The notes beneath the pieces are model-generated. The model saw nothing but the letters and a program-made list of their open reading frames with translations, was not told the DNA's origin and made no database searches. The translations under genes were made by a program, and so were the position numbers. 17,197 nucleotides of DNA from an uncultured Lachnospiraceae bacterium (GTDB lineage Bacteria > Bacillota > Clostridia > Lachnospirales > Lachnospiraceae): NCBI GenBank assembly GCA_910578175.1, contig CAJTPF010000005.1, positions 123,828 through 141,024 of the forward strand, given 5' to 3'. Numbering within the stretch: the stretch's first letter is position 1; the number at the start of each line of letters is the position of its first letter. Positions 7,067 through 13,582 of this stretch are shown here, one piece after another.

Positions 7067-7156
7067 TTCCGTTGAACGTGGACCGGACGGAACCGGACAT
7101 TTATTTGTTATCTGCAAATAAATACTTCCGGATCGTCTGACCAGAGTTCGACGGAA
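7067..7156 (+). other. 90-nt imperfect hairpin between the HAD gene and thiC
   Basis: Five nested helices can form: 7067-7077 with 7146-7156 (11 bp, TTCCGTTGAAC with GTTCGACGGAA, one wobble), 7079-7081 with 7141-7143, 7086-7089 with 7134-7137, 7093-7097 with 7127-7131 (CCGGA/TCCGG), and 7099-7107 with 7115-7123 (ATTTATTTG/CAAATAAAT, 7-nt loop). No T-run follows, so it is not a normal terminator. It does not match the THI box. It may be a structured leader of thiC, a processing or stability element, or a small palindromic repeat. A TATAAT at 7159-7164 right after it has only a weak -35 (CTGACC, 16-bp spacing). Pairing was found by eye. Confidence 0.6.
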
Positions 7157-7230
7157 GCTATAATCTTTGATTTTGGTTTTGGATTTGGCAGCAGCTACGA
7201 TAAATTTTACAGAGAAAGGATTTTAATAAA

Positions 7231-8544
7231 ATGAGAGACTATCATACACAGATGGAGGCGGCAAAAAAAGGAATCATTACTTCTGAGATGGAGACCGTTG
7301 CGGCAAAAGAAAAGATGAGCGTGGAGAAATTAAGGGAACTGTTGGCGCTGGGACAGGTTGCCATACCGGCAAATGTCAATCATACTTCCCTTTCGCCGGA
7401 AGGCATTGGAAAAGGTTTGAAAACAAAGATTAATGTCAATCTTGGAATATCCGGGGATAAAAAGGATTATGAGATGGAAATGGAAAAAGTCAGAATGGCA
7501 GTTGATTTTGGCTGTGAAGCTATTATGGATTTGAGCAATTACGGAAAAACCAATACATTTCGGGAAGAACTGATAAAAGTTTCACCGGCAATGATCGGTA
7601 CCGTTCCCATGTATGATGCCATCGGATATCTGGAAAAGGATTTGCTGGAGATTACGGCGCAGGATTTTCTGAAAGTAGTGGAAGCCCATGCCAGAGAAGG
7701 AGTGGATTTTCAGACGATTCATGCGGGTATCAATAAACGGGCTGTAGAGGCATTTAAACGGGAAGGCAGACTGATGAACATTGTGTCAAGAGGTGGTTCC
7801 CTGCTGTTTGCATGGATGGAGATGACAGGAAATGAGAATCCTTTTTATGAATATTATGATGATGTATTGGAAATATTTAGAAAATATGATGTAACCATTA
7901 GTCTGGGGGATGCATTGCGGCCGGGATGTATTCGGGACAGCACCGATGCCGGACAGATTGCCGAACTTATTGAACTGGGAAATCTGACCAAACGGGCATG
8001 GGAAAAAGATGTACAGGTTATGGTTGAAGGACCGGGCCATATGGCAATGAATGAAATTGCAGCCAATATGGCGATTCAGAAGCGAATCTGCCATGAAGCG
8101 CCGTTTTATGTTCTGGGACCGCTGGTAACGGATATCGCACCGGGATACGATCATATTACATCGGCTATCGGGGGTGCCATAGCGGCTGCCAACGGTGCGG
8201 ATTTTCTGTGTTATGTAACTCCGGCCGAACATTTGAGACTGCCGGATGTGGATGATGTGCGGGAAGGAATCGTTGCATCAAAGATAGCAGCCCATGCCGC
8301 TGATATAGCCAAAGGGATTCCGGGGGCCAGAGAGATTGATGATAAAATGAGCGCCGCCAGACATAGACTGGACTGGGACGAAATGTTCCGGTATGCTATT
8401 GACGGGGAAAAGGCAAAAAGATATTATGACAGTGTACCGTTGGAAGAACGGCATACCTGTTCCATGTGTGGTAAAATGTGTGCTGTTCGGACGACAAATA
8501 AAATACTGGCTGGTGAAAAGGTTGAATTTTGTTCCGGAAAATAG
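7231..8544 (+). CDS. thiC: Phosphomethylpyrimidine synthase
   Basis: ThiC is a radical-SAM enzyme that rearranges aminoimidazole ribotide into 4-amino-5-hydroxymethyl-2-methylpyrimidine phosphate. The 437-residue protein is the short form without the N-terminal extension of proteobacterial ThiC. Conserved stretches include KTKINVNLG, MDLSNYGKT, SRGGSLLFAWM, ISLGDALRPG, EGPGHM and YVLGPLVTDIAPGYDHIT. The C-terminal cluster motif is Cys410-x2-Cys413-x3-Cys417, one residue shorter than the usual C-x2-C-x4-C, with a further Cys434. AAAGGA lies about 11 nt before the start. Clostridial ThiC proteins as I know them share this spacing. BzaF-type 5-hydroxybenzimidazole synthases are close paralogues, but the riboswitch-thiM-thiE context favours ThiC. 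Confidence 0.92.
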   Translation: MRDYHTQMEAAKKGIITSEMETVAAKEKMSVEKLRELLALGQVAIPANVNHTSLSPEGIGKGLKTKINVNLGISGDKKDYEMEMEKVRMAVDFGCEAIMDLSNYGKTNTFREELIKVSPAMIGTVPMYDAIGYLEKDLLEITAQDFLKVVEAHAREGVDFQTIHAGINKRAVEAFKREGRLMNIVSRGGSLLFAWMEMTGNENPFYEYYDDVLEIFRKYDVTISLGDALRPGCIRDSTDAGQIAELIELGNLTKRAWEKDVQVMVEGPGHMAMNEIAANMAIQKRICHEAPFYVLGPLVTDIAPGYDHITSAIGGAIAAANGADFLCYVTPAEHLRLPDVDDVREGIVASKIAAHAADIAKGIPGAREIDDKMSAARHRLDWDEMFRYAIDGEKAKRYYDSVPLEERHTCSMCGKMCAVRTTNKILAGEKVEFCSGK

Positions 8545-8588
8545 CAGCTGCCTGATATGCCAGTAAATTAAGAAAGGAAAGGCATCAA

Positions 8589-10013
8589 ATGAATAAGGTT
8601 TTAAAAGAAATCTCGAAGGGAATGAATCTGGAAGATAATCTTCCGGTATATGGGAAATATCTGGCGGACTTATATAACAGAAGTGCGGCTGTTGAATTAG
8701 CCATGGATTATTATACTTATTATGAAATGCTGGAAGACAGAGGGAAAAAAGATAAGAATCTGCAGCGTTATGCAGAAGTTATCTCAGGAATCATCGGGAA
8801 TGTACTTACACAAAAACAGACCGGAGACGGACGGAACAGAGCCGTTACCGAAATCGACGGGATTCGGAATGAAATTTACCGGAAGGTGGACGGGCTGGCC
8901 GCTTATGCGGATATTTTTTCCAGATATGAATATGTATCTAACAGATGTGAATACTTATTTAAAGATACAAATTTAGGTGATGATTATTCCGACGAAGAAT
9001 TTACCAGAGAAATTATGCAATATATTTTTTCGGATGAAGATAATACGGTCATTAACGGCAAGATCAGTGAGATCATAGCGGAAATTCCGTTAAGGATGAC
9101 GAAATCCAAGTTTTTCCAGCTTTTAAGCGAAGGACTGACCGTTTATAACCAGACAGACAGGCAGACGGTGGACGATTTTGTTTATGTGCTGAAATCTTCT
9201 TCCATGCTGATATTACCGGAACAGACTGAAGATTTTCAGGATTTACATGAAATTTATATGTATGCAAAAAATATGAATTATGATACAATTACAGAATCAC
9301 AGTTCCGCGACCTGGAGCAGAAATTAAAATATGCGGCAGATCATATAGAGGAAGAAACCGGTTTATATATGATGCTGCAGGGTATTGTAAATAAAATTTA
9401 TGCAATGCTGAACTGTATGCCCTATGTTTCTTATGAACAGGAGAATGTTGCCTGTAGTATCCGGATCTTACAGGCTGTGAATGAAGCTTTTAACAATGGG
9501 GAATACAAAACACTTTCCGATGATATTACTGAATCTTTTGGGGCTTTGGAAGGCGTACCGGAACGCCTTTATTCTAAAATTTCATCGGTGGAATACGGTC
9601 TGGATACCGTGAGAGAACAGTATATGGACAAGATATCCGGTACAAATGAGGAGAAATTTTTCCGGGAACTATATATTACCCGATATCTGCTGTCAGACAG
9701 CCTGTTTATCGATTTGGCTGCGGTCCGGGAAGGCTTTGAACAGGTAAAAGGCAAATCGGAGTCCGTTGATATCAGGCTTTATGTGGAACAAAAACGGGAT
9801 GAATTGATCGGAGAGCTGACCCGGTTTTTCCACGAGAACCGGAAAATTGTCAACCGTTCGGTTATGGCACTGATTTTGTCACGGTTGCCGGTATTTTTTA
9901 ATAATATTACGGAAATTCAGGACTATGTCTTTCATTCGGTTTCCAATTGCACCAATAAGGCAGAAAAAGCAGCAGTGGTTGAAATCATAAAATGTATCAT
10001 AAATGAGATTTGA
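8589..10013 (+). CDS. Conserved-looking protein of unknown function, mostly helical
   Basis: I do not recognise this 474-residue protein. It has no signal peptide, no membrane segment and no obvious nucleotide-binding, metal-binding or catalytic motif. The composition is rich in Glu, Asp, Tyr, Ile and Leu, with amphipathic stretches throughout, so an all-alpha soluble protein seems likely. Noticeable pieces are the tyrosine-rich start MDYYTYYEML (about 39-48), several acidic helices, and a C-terminal part (about 395-474) with helical heptad-like spacing. ATG 8589 has a good ribosome binding site (GAAAGGAAAGG). It lies 44 bp after thiC without a terminator between, and only 10 bp before the next unknown gene. 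Codon use looks like its neighbours, so recent transfer is not suggested. The coding call is firm; the function is open. Confidence 0.85.
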   Translation: MNKVLKEISKGMNLEDNLPVYGKYLADLYNRSAAVELAMDYYTYYEMLEDRGKKDKNLQRYAEVISGIIGNVLTQKQTGDGRNRAVTEIDGIRNEIYRKVDGLAAYADIFSRYEYVSNRCEYLFKDTNLGDDYSDEEFTREIMQYIFSDEDNTVINGKISEIIAEIPLRMTKSKFFQLLSEGLTVYNQTDRQTVDDFVYVLKSSSMLILPEQTEDFQDLHEIYMYAKNMNYDTITESQFRDLEQKLKYAADHIEEETGLYMMLQGIVNKIYAMLNCMPYVSYEQENVACSIRILQAVNEAFNNGEYKTLSDDITESFGALEGVPERLYSKISSVEYGLDTVREQYMDKISGTNEEKFFRELYITRYLLSDSLFIDLAAVREGFEQVKGKSESVDIRLYVEQKRDELIGELTRFFHENRKIVNRSVMALILSRLPVFFNNITEIQDYVFHSVSNCTNKAEKAAVVEIIKCIINEI

Positions 10014-10023
10014 GGTTGTTTGA

Positions 10024-10335
10024 ATGAAATGGTATAATAATCTTTATGTAGGCTGCCGGGCCGGCCGACGCAGGCATAAAATCATAAAAAGGGCAGTTCG
10101 GAACAAACCGCAGCTTGGTGTTTATTTTATAACCCTTCCTGTCAACGAGAATAATTCCCTGGAAATATATCCGTCCTATGTCTTATTGCAAAAACATTAT
10201 AAAAAGAGGGATCTGTTTGTGGTGGGTATCGGAGAAGGCAGAGATGAAGCTTTGGAACTCATGGAGCAGATTATTATGGACTGTTATCATAAGACCGGGC
10301 AGTTTCTTGTCAGAAAGATGATTGAAAAAGAATAA
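10024..10335 (+). CDS. Small protein of unknown function, paired with the preceding gene
   Basis: A 103-residue basic protein. The N-terminus (MKWYNNLYVG, then a run of Arg/Lys/His to about residue 27) is strongly positive. A beta-rich core follows (QLGVYFITLP, 30-39; LEIYPSYVLLQKHY, 46-59), then KRDLFVVGIGEGRDEALELM (61-80) and a C-terminal helix. No transmembrane segment or cysteine motif is seen apart from single cysteines. TGAGGTTG, which overlaps the stop of the preceding gene, acts as ribosome binding site, and the gap is 10 bp, so the two are almost certainly co-expressed. The DUF2953 gene begins 22 bp downstream. I cannot assign a family; the aliphatic strand followed by GxGxGRDEA could be a small alpha/beta fold. 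Function unknown. Confidence 0.82.
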   Translation: MKWYNNLYVGCRAGRRRHKIIKRAVRNKPQLGVYFITLPVNENNSLEIYPSYVLLQKHYKKRDLFVVGIGEGRDEALELMEQIIMDCYHKTGQFLVRKMIEKE

Positions 10336-10357
10336 CGTGAAGTAAGGAAGAGAGAGC

Positions 10358-11374
10358 ATGCTACATATTGTGCTGATAATTTTAAAAATATTAGGAATCA
10401 TTCTTCTTGCACTGCTCAGTCTGGTGTTAATTCTGGTTCTGTGCGTATTGTTTGTGCCTGTCCGGTATTCCGCCAGAATCGATTATCACGGAAAACTTAT
10501 GGTGGATGCCAGAGTTTCTTTTTTATTACGAATGCTCAGCTTCCGTTTTCAGAAAAACATGCGGACGACCATGACATTCCGAATATTCGGCATCAATACC
10601 CACTGGCTGGGCGATGAAAGCGACGGGCGGAGTCTGAAGGGCCGGAAAAGGCGGATGAAGCAGATGGAACAAGAAACGGAGATGTTTGAACAGATGTCAG
10701 AGGAAATACATCATAAACATCATGGAAAATATCCGGAAGCAGAAGAACCGTTTGAAGCGCTGCAGAAGCTGGAGGAACAAAGAGATGCAGTAGTGGGTCG
10801 GAAGGAAGAACCGCAGAAGAAGGAACTGAATCCGAAACGGAAACAATCACAAAAAACAGGTCAGGACTCAGAAGCATTTGAAAATAAATCAGCCCATACA
10901 GAGAGAATATCCACGATTGACAGAATCAAAAATTTTTTTTCTTCCATACGATTAAAAATTAAATATATTTTTAGACGTTTTTGTGATACAATAAAGAATA
11001 TATACGGAAAATTGAAGCAGCTGAAAGAGTTTCTGCAGGATGAAACTACCCGGCAGGCATTCAGGGATGTGAAAACGGAAGCCATCCGGCTTTTAAAGCA
11101 TATCCGGCCGCGTAAGATCAAAGGATATCTGCATTTTGGTTTTGACAGTCCGTGTAATACAGGAAAGCTATACGGATTTATCTGTATGTTTTATACGGTG
11201 TTACCGAAGCACTTTTTATTACAGGCTGATTTTGAACAGAAAGTGCTGGAAGGGGATTTGTTAATCAAAGGCAGAATTCAGATTTATTATTTGTTAATAA
11301 TAGCATTAAGACTATATCGAAATGATAATCTGAAACAGGTTATGGAAAAAAGGAGGACATATGGCAGAGAATAA
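10358..11374 (+). CDS. DUF2953 membrane protein (YtfI-like)
   Basis: A 338-residue protein with a strong N-terminal transmembrane segment (about 4-32, almost only Leu/Ile/Val) followed by VPVRYSARIDYHG, typical of DUF2953 proteins. The middle (about 90-180) is highly charged, rich in Glu, Lys and Gln, and likely disordered or coiled. The last third (about 245-330) carries the conserved-looking HFGFDSPCNTGKLYG and a second hydrophobic patch near IQIYYLLIIALRLY. In Bacillus subtilis the similar gene ytfI directly precedes ytfJ/gerW, and the same order is seen here, which supports the assignment. Its end overlaps the gerW start by 14 bp, so the gerW ribosome binding site lies inside this gene. 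A role in sporulation is inferred from the neighbour; the biochemical activity is unknown. Confidence 0.85.
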   Translation: MLHIVLIILKILGIILLALLSLVLILVLCVLFVPVRYSARIDYHGKLMVDARVSFLLRMLSFRFQKNMRTTMTFRIFGINTHWLGDESDGRSLKGRKRRMKQMEQETEMFEQMSEEIHHKHHGKYPEAEEPFEALQKLEEQRDAVVGRKEEPQKKELNPKRKQSQKTGQDSEAFENKSAHTERISTIDRIKNFFSSIRLKIKYIFRRFCDTIKNIYGKLKQLKEFLQDETTRQAFRDVKTEAIRLLKHIRPRKIKGYLHFGFDSPCNTGKLYGFICMFYTVLPKHFLLQADFEQKVLEGDLLIKGRIQIYYLLIIALRLYRNDNLKQVMEKRRTYGRE

Positions 11375-11762
11375 AAATGCATTTGACAGTACAGTAGAAT
11401 CATTGTTTAAAGGAATGGAAAATTTCATTACAACAAAAACCGTTGTAGGCGACGCCATCAATATTGACGGAACCATTATTTTACCGCTGGTGGATGTATC
11501 TTTCGGCGTTGGAGCCGGAGCAGCATATAATGACCAGAAGAATAACGGCGGCGGAGGAATGGGAGGCAAGATGTCACCAAGTGCCGTACTGGTGATCAAA
11601 GACGGAGTTCCAAAGCTGGTAAATATTAAAGAGCAGGACGGACTGACCAAGATTCTTGATATGGTACCGGATTTTATTGAGAGATTTACCAATAAAGATG
11701 CGGATACGGAAGAGGATACGGTTGAAGTTGACGATATTGTGATCAAAACGGAAAATAAATAA
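11361..11762 (+). CDS. gerW: GerW/YtfJ-family spore protein
   Basis: A 133-residue protein of the GerW (YtfJ) family, in Bacillus made in sporulating cells and needed for normal germination responses. The visible family hallmarks are an N-terminal helix (SLFKGMENF, 14-22), a central beta region with VVGDAINIDGTIILPLVDVSFGVGAG split over 28-53, a glycine-rich loop (GGGGMGG, 63-69), and MSPSAVLVI (71-79). The tail after about 110 is acidic and variable. ATG 11361 has an ideal AGGAGG 4 nt upstream. It overlaps DUF2953, the same pairing as in Bacillus. This gene is the main evidence that the host forms endospores. No obvious sporulation-sigma promoter was identified; it may be expressed from the upstream operon. 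Confidence 0.93.
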   Translation: MAENKNAFDSTVESLFKGMENFITTKTVVGDAINIDGTIILPLVDVSFGVGAGAAYNDQKNNGGGGMGGKMSPSAVLVIKDGVPKLVNIKEQDGLTKILDMVPDFIERFTNKDADTEEDTVEVDDIVIKTENK

Positions 11763-11768
11763 TAATGT

Positions 11769-11844
11769 TAAATCCGCATTTACTGGCATATGATATACAA
11801 ATACCTTAAAAGGATTTGTAATATGCGTAGGATCTGCGGATTTA
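11769..11844 (+). other. Nested hairpin covering the ribosome binding site of a 45-aa gene
   Basis: The outer arms TAAATCCGCA (11769-11778) and TGCGGATTTA (11835-11844) are perfectly complementary. Inside, TACAAAT (11796-11802) pairs with ATTTGTA (11814-11820) and CCT (11804-11806) with AGG (11811-11813), flanked by CATAT (11787-11791) and ATATG (11821-11825). The ribosome binding site AAAAGGA and the ATG of the small gene fall inside the paired region, which could limit translation. The T-content after the outer stem is too broken for a convincing terminator. Pairing was found by eye. Confidence 0.55.
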
Positions 11845-11960
11845 TATTATTCTGGATAGCAGTAGGAATGGCCATCGGATTATATCTTGGCTTTTGTTTC
11901 TGGTCTGTGTTCATTATATTTTTATGTATTATCATAGGTTATAATCTGTTTTGCAATTAA
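11823..11960 (+). CDS. 45-residue single-pass membrane peptide
   Basis: Translation from ATG 11823 gives a 45-residue product that starts MRRICGF and is otherwise almost entirely hydrophobic (residues 6-42), with aromatic residues at the edges and four Cys (5, 25, 35, 44). One long or two short membrane helices are possible, with the basic N-terminus inside. The ribosome binding site AAAAGGA is 8 nt upstream. Small proteins of this kind (basic start, CGF, a hydrophobic run, GYNLFC-like end) are familiar to me from clostridial genomes, often near sporulation genes, but I know no function. It stands 60 bp after gerW and 40 bp before metF. The gap 11763-12000 would otherwise be empty. Confidence 0.68.
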   Translation: MRRICGFILFWIAVGMAIGLYLGFCFWSVFIIFLCIIIGYNLFCN

Positions 11961-12000
11961 AAGAGAATCGCCAAAGAATACGGGATGAAAGGGAATTAAC

Positions 12001-12861
12001 ATGTATATATCAGATTTATTTAAAAAAGACAGGACGATCTTTTCTTTTGAGGTGTTTCCGCCCAAAAAGACAAGCTCTATTGAGACAATTTATGAAACGC
12101 TGGAAGGACTGAGCGATCTAAAACCGGATTTTATTTCCGTTACTTATGGAGCCGGCGGGAATCGTTCGGATTCCAAAACCTGCCAGATTGCTTCGGATAT
12201 TCAGGAAAAATACGGGATTTTATCGGCAGCGCATCTGACCTGTGTGTATAATACAAAGGAAGATATTGATTTTATATTAAAAGAACTAAAAACCCACGGA
12301 ATCCATAATATTCTGGCGCTCCGGGGCGACATCAATCCGGAGTTTCCGGTAAAAAAGGATTTTAAGTATGCCAGTGAACTGGTGTCCTATATTAAATCCC
12401 ATGGTGATTTTCATGTTTCCGGCGCCTGTTATCCGGAGGGTCACGGGGAAGCGGAGTCTCTGATCGACGATATTAAAAATTTAAGGAAAAAAGTAGAAGC
12501 GGGAGCGGAGCATCTGATGTCCCAGTTGTTTTTTGACAATTCCCATTTTTATGATTTTCTGGAAAAGGCCAGAATTGCCGGAATTGAAGTCCCGATTGAA
12601 GCCGGGATCATGCCGGTGGTAAATAAAAGTCAGATTGAGCGTATGGTATCCATGTGCGGCGCCAGTCTTCCGGTAAAATTCAGCAAGATGATGCAGAAAT
12701 ATGAACATCAGCCGGAGGCGCTGCGGGATGCCGGAATCGCCTATGCCATAGACCAGATCGTAGATTTGATTTCCAATGGTGTAGACGGAATTCATTTATA
12801 TACAATGAATAATCCTTATGTGGCGGGAAAAATAAATGATGCGGTAAGGAGTCTGTTGTGA
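12001..12861 (+). CDS. metF: 5,10-methylenetetrahydrofolate reductase
   Basis: MetF reduces 5,10-methylene-THF to 5-methyl-THF, the methyl donor for MetH. The 286-residue TIM-barrel flavoprotein matches the length of bacterial MetF. FEVFPPK (16-22) includes Glu17, equivalent to E. coli Glu28; FISVTYGAGG (44-53), HLTC (78-81) and LRGD with Asp110 are folate and FAD site elements. AAAGGG lies about 7 nt before ATG 12001. The stop overlaps the GTG start of the next gene (GTGA), tying it to the methionine synthase genes. Clostridial MetF often works with a partner protein such as MetV; none is seen adjacent, unless the following gene contributes. Confidence 0.95.
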   Translation: MYISDLFKKDRTIFSFEVFPPKKTSSIETIYETLEGLSDLKPDFISVTYGAGGNRSDSKTCQIASDIQEKYGILSAAHLTCVYNTKEDIDFILKELKTHGIHNILALRGDINPEFPVKKDFKYASELVSYIKSHGDFHVSGACYPEGHGEAESLIDDIKNLRKKVEAGAEHLMSQLFFDNSHFYDFLEKARIAGIEVPIEAGIMPVVNKSQIERMVSMCGASLPVKFSKMMQKYEHQPEALRDAGIAYAIDQIVDLISNGVDGIHLYTMNNPYVAGKINDAVRSLL

Positions 12862-13550
12862 TCATGTCATTGGATGAAGAGATTATAATAAAAGAAATAG
12901 ATAAAGGGGAAGCCGCCAGATATCTGGGTTATCGGGATACCCTGCCGGATCTGAATATGACAAAGCTGATTCTTCAGGCGGAAATTGATCTATTGAAGGT
13001 CATTAAACCGAGATATTGTTATAAAGTGTTTGATCTGTGCAGAGAAAATGACAGTCTTTTTCTGGCAGGAACCCGGCTGGAACTGAAAGGTGATTCTATC
13101 CGGAAACATCTGAGCGATTGTGAGAAGGCGGCGGCTTTATGCGTTACGCTGTCGGATGGTGTGGATAAACTGCTGAGACAGAACGAAGTGGAGAATATGG
13201 TAAACGCCCTGATCATAGATGCCCTGGCAAATGCTGCCGTTGAACAGGTATGCGATGAGGCGGAAAAGATCATATTCCGGGAGATGGAGGGATATTCCCA
13301 TACCTGGAGATTTGGTGTGGGATATGGGGATTTTCCGCTTTCTACCCAGAAAGAGCTTTTGGAAATCATGAATGCCGGGAAACGAATCGGTCTTTGTGCG
13401 ACGGAATCCTGTATTCTGGTCCCGAGAAAATCCGTAACCTGTCTGATCGGAATCCGTCAGGGGATATTGGAAGAGCGGAAAAAAACATGTAAAAATTGTC
13501 ATTTGCTGGGAGATTGTGAATATAGGAGAAGAGGAACCACCTGTTATTAA
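12858..13550 (+). CDS. Stand-alone methionine synthase reactivation (AdoMet-binding) protein
   Basis: A 230-residue protein matching the B12-dependent methionine synthase activation domain, here separate from MetH. The signature R-x3-G-Y-x3-P is present as RFGVGYGDFP (151-160), which binds S-adenosylmethionine in E. coli MetH, followed by GLCATESCILVPRKSVTC (178-195), equivalent to the LTES...P segment. It probably helps reductively methylate cob(II)alamin that forms when MetH is oxidised. The C-terminus has an extra cysteine set (Cys211, Cys214, Cys220, Cys229) not found in E. coli MetH, possibly a metal or Fe-S site. GTG 12858 is preferred: AAGGAG ends 6 nt upstream, and GTGA overlaps the metF stop; ATG 12864 is the alternative. 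It lies just before the short metH, which lacks this domain. Confidence 0.88.
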   Translation: MIMSLDEEIIIKEIDKGEAARYLGYRDTLPDLNMTKLILQAEIDLLKVIKPRYCYKVFDLCRENDSLFLAGTRLELKGDSIRKHLSDCEKAAALCVTLSDGVDKLLRQNEVENMVNALIIDALANAAVEQVCDEAEKIIFREMEGYSHTWRFGVGYGDFPLSTQKELLEIMNAGKRIGLCATESCILVPRKSVTCLIGIRQGILEERKKTCKNCHLLGDCEYRRRGTTCY

Positions 13551-13582
13551 GTTACGGAATTCGGACCGAGAAGGAGTGAATT

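Noticed and set aside
7054..7082. Promoter for thiC from the TTGACA at 7054-7059
   Set aside because: The -35 is perfect but 16-18 bp downstream there is no acceptable -10 (CGTGGA at 17 bp).
7067..7156. Intrinsic terminator before thiC
   Set aside because: The hairpin is long and interrupted, and the bases after it (GCTATAATC) are not a T-run.
11769..11855. Terminator after gerW
   Set aside because: The outer stem loop is 56 nt and the following TATTATTC is a poor T-run; translational control of the small gene fits better.
11763..12000. S-box or other methionine-responsive riboswitch before metF
   Set aside because: No SAM-riboswitch core motifs were found; the region is explained by the hairpin and small gene.
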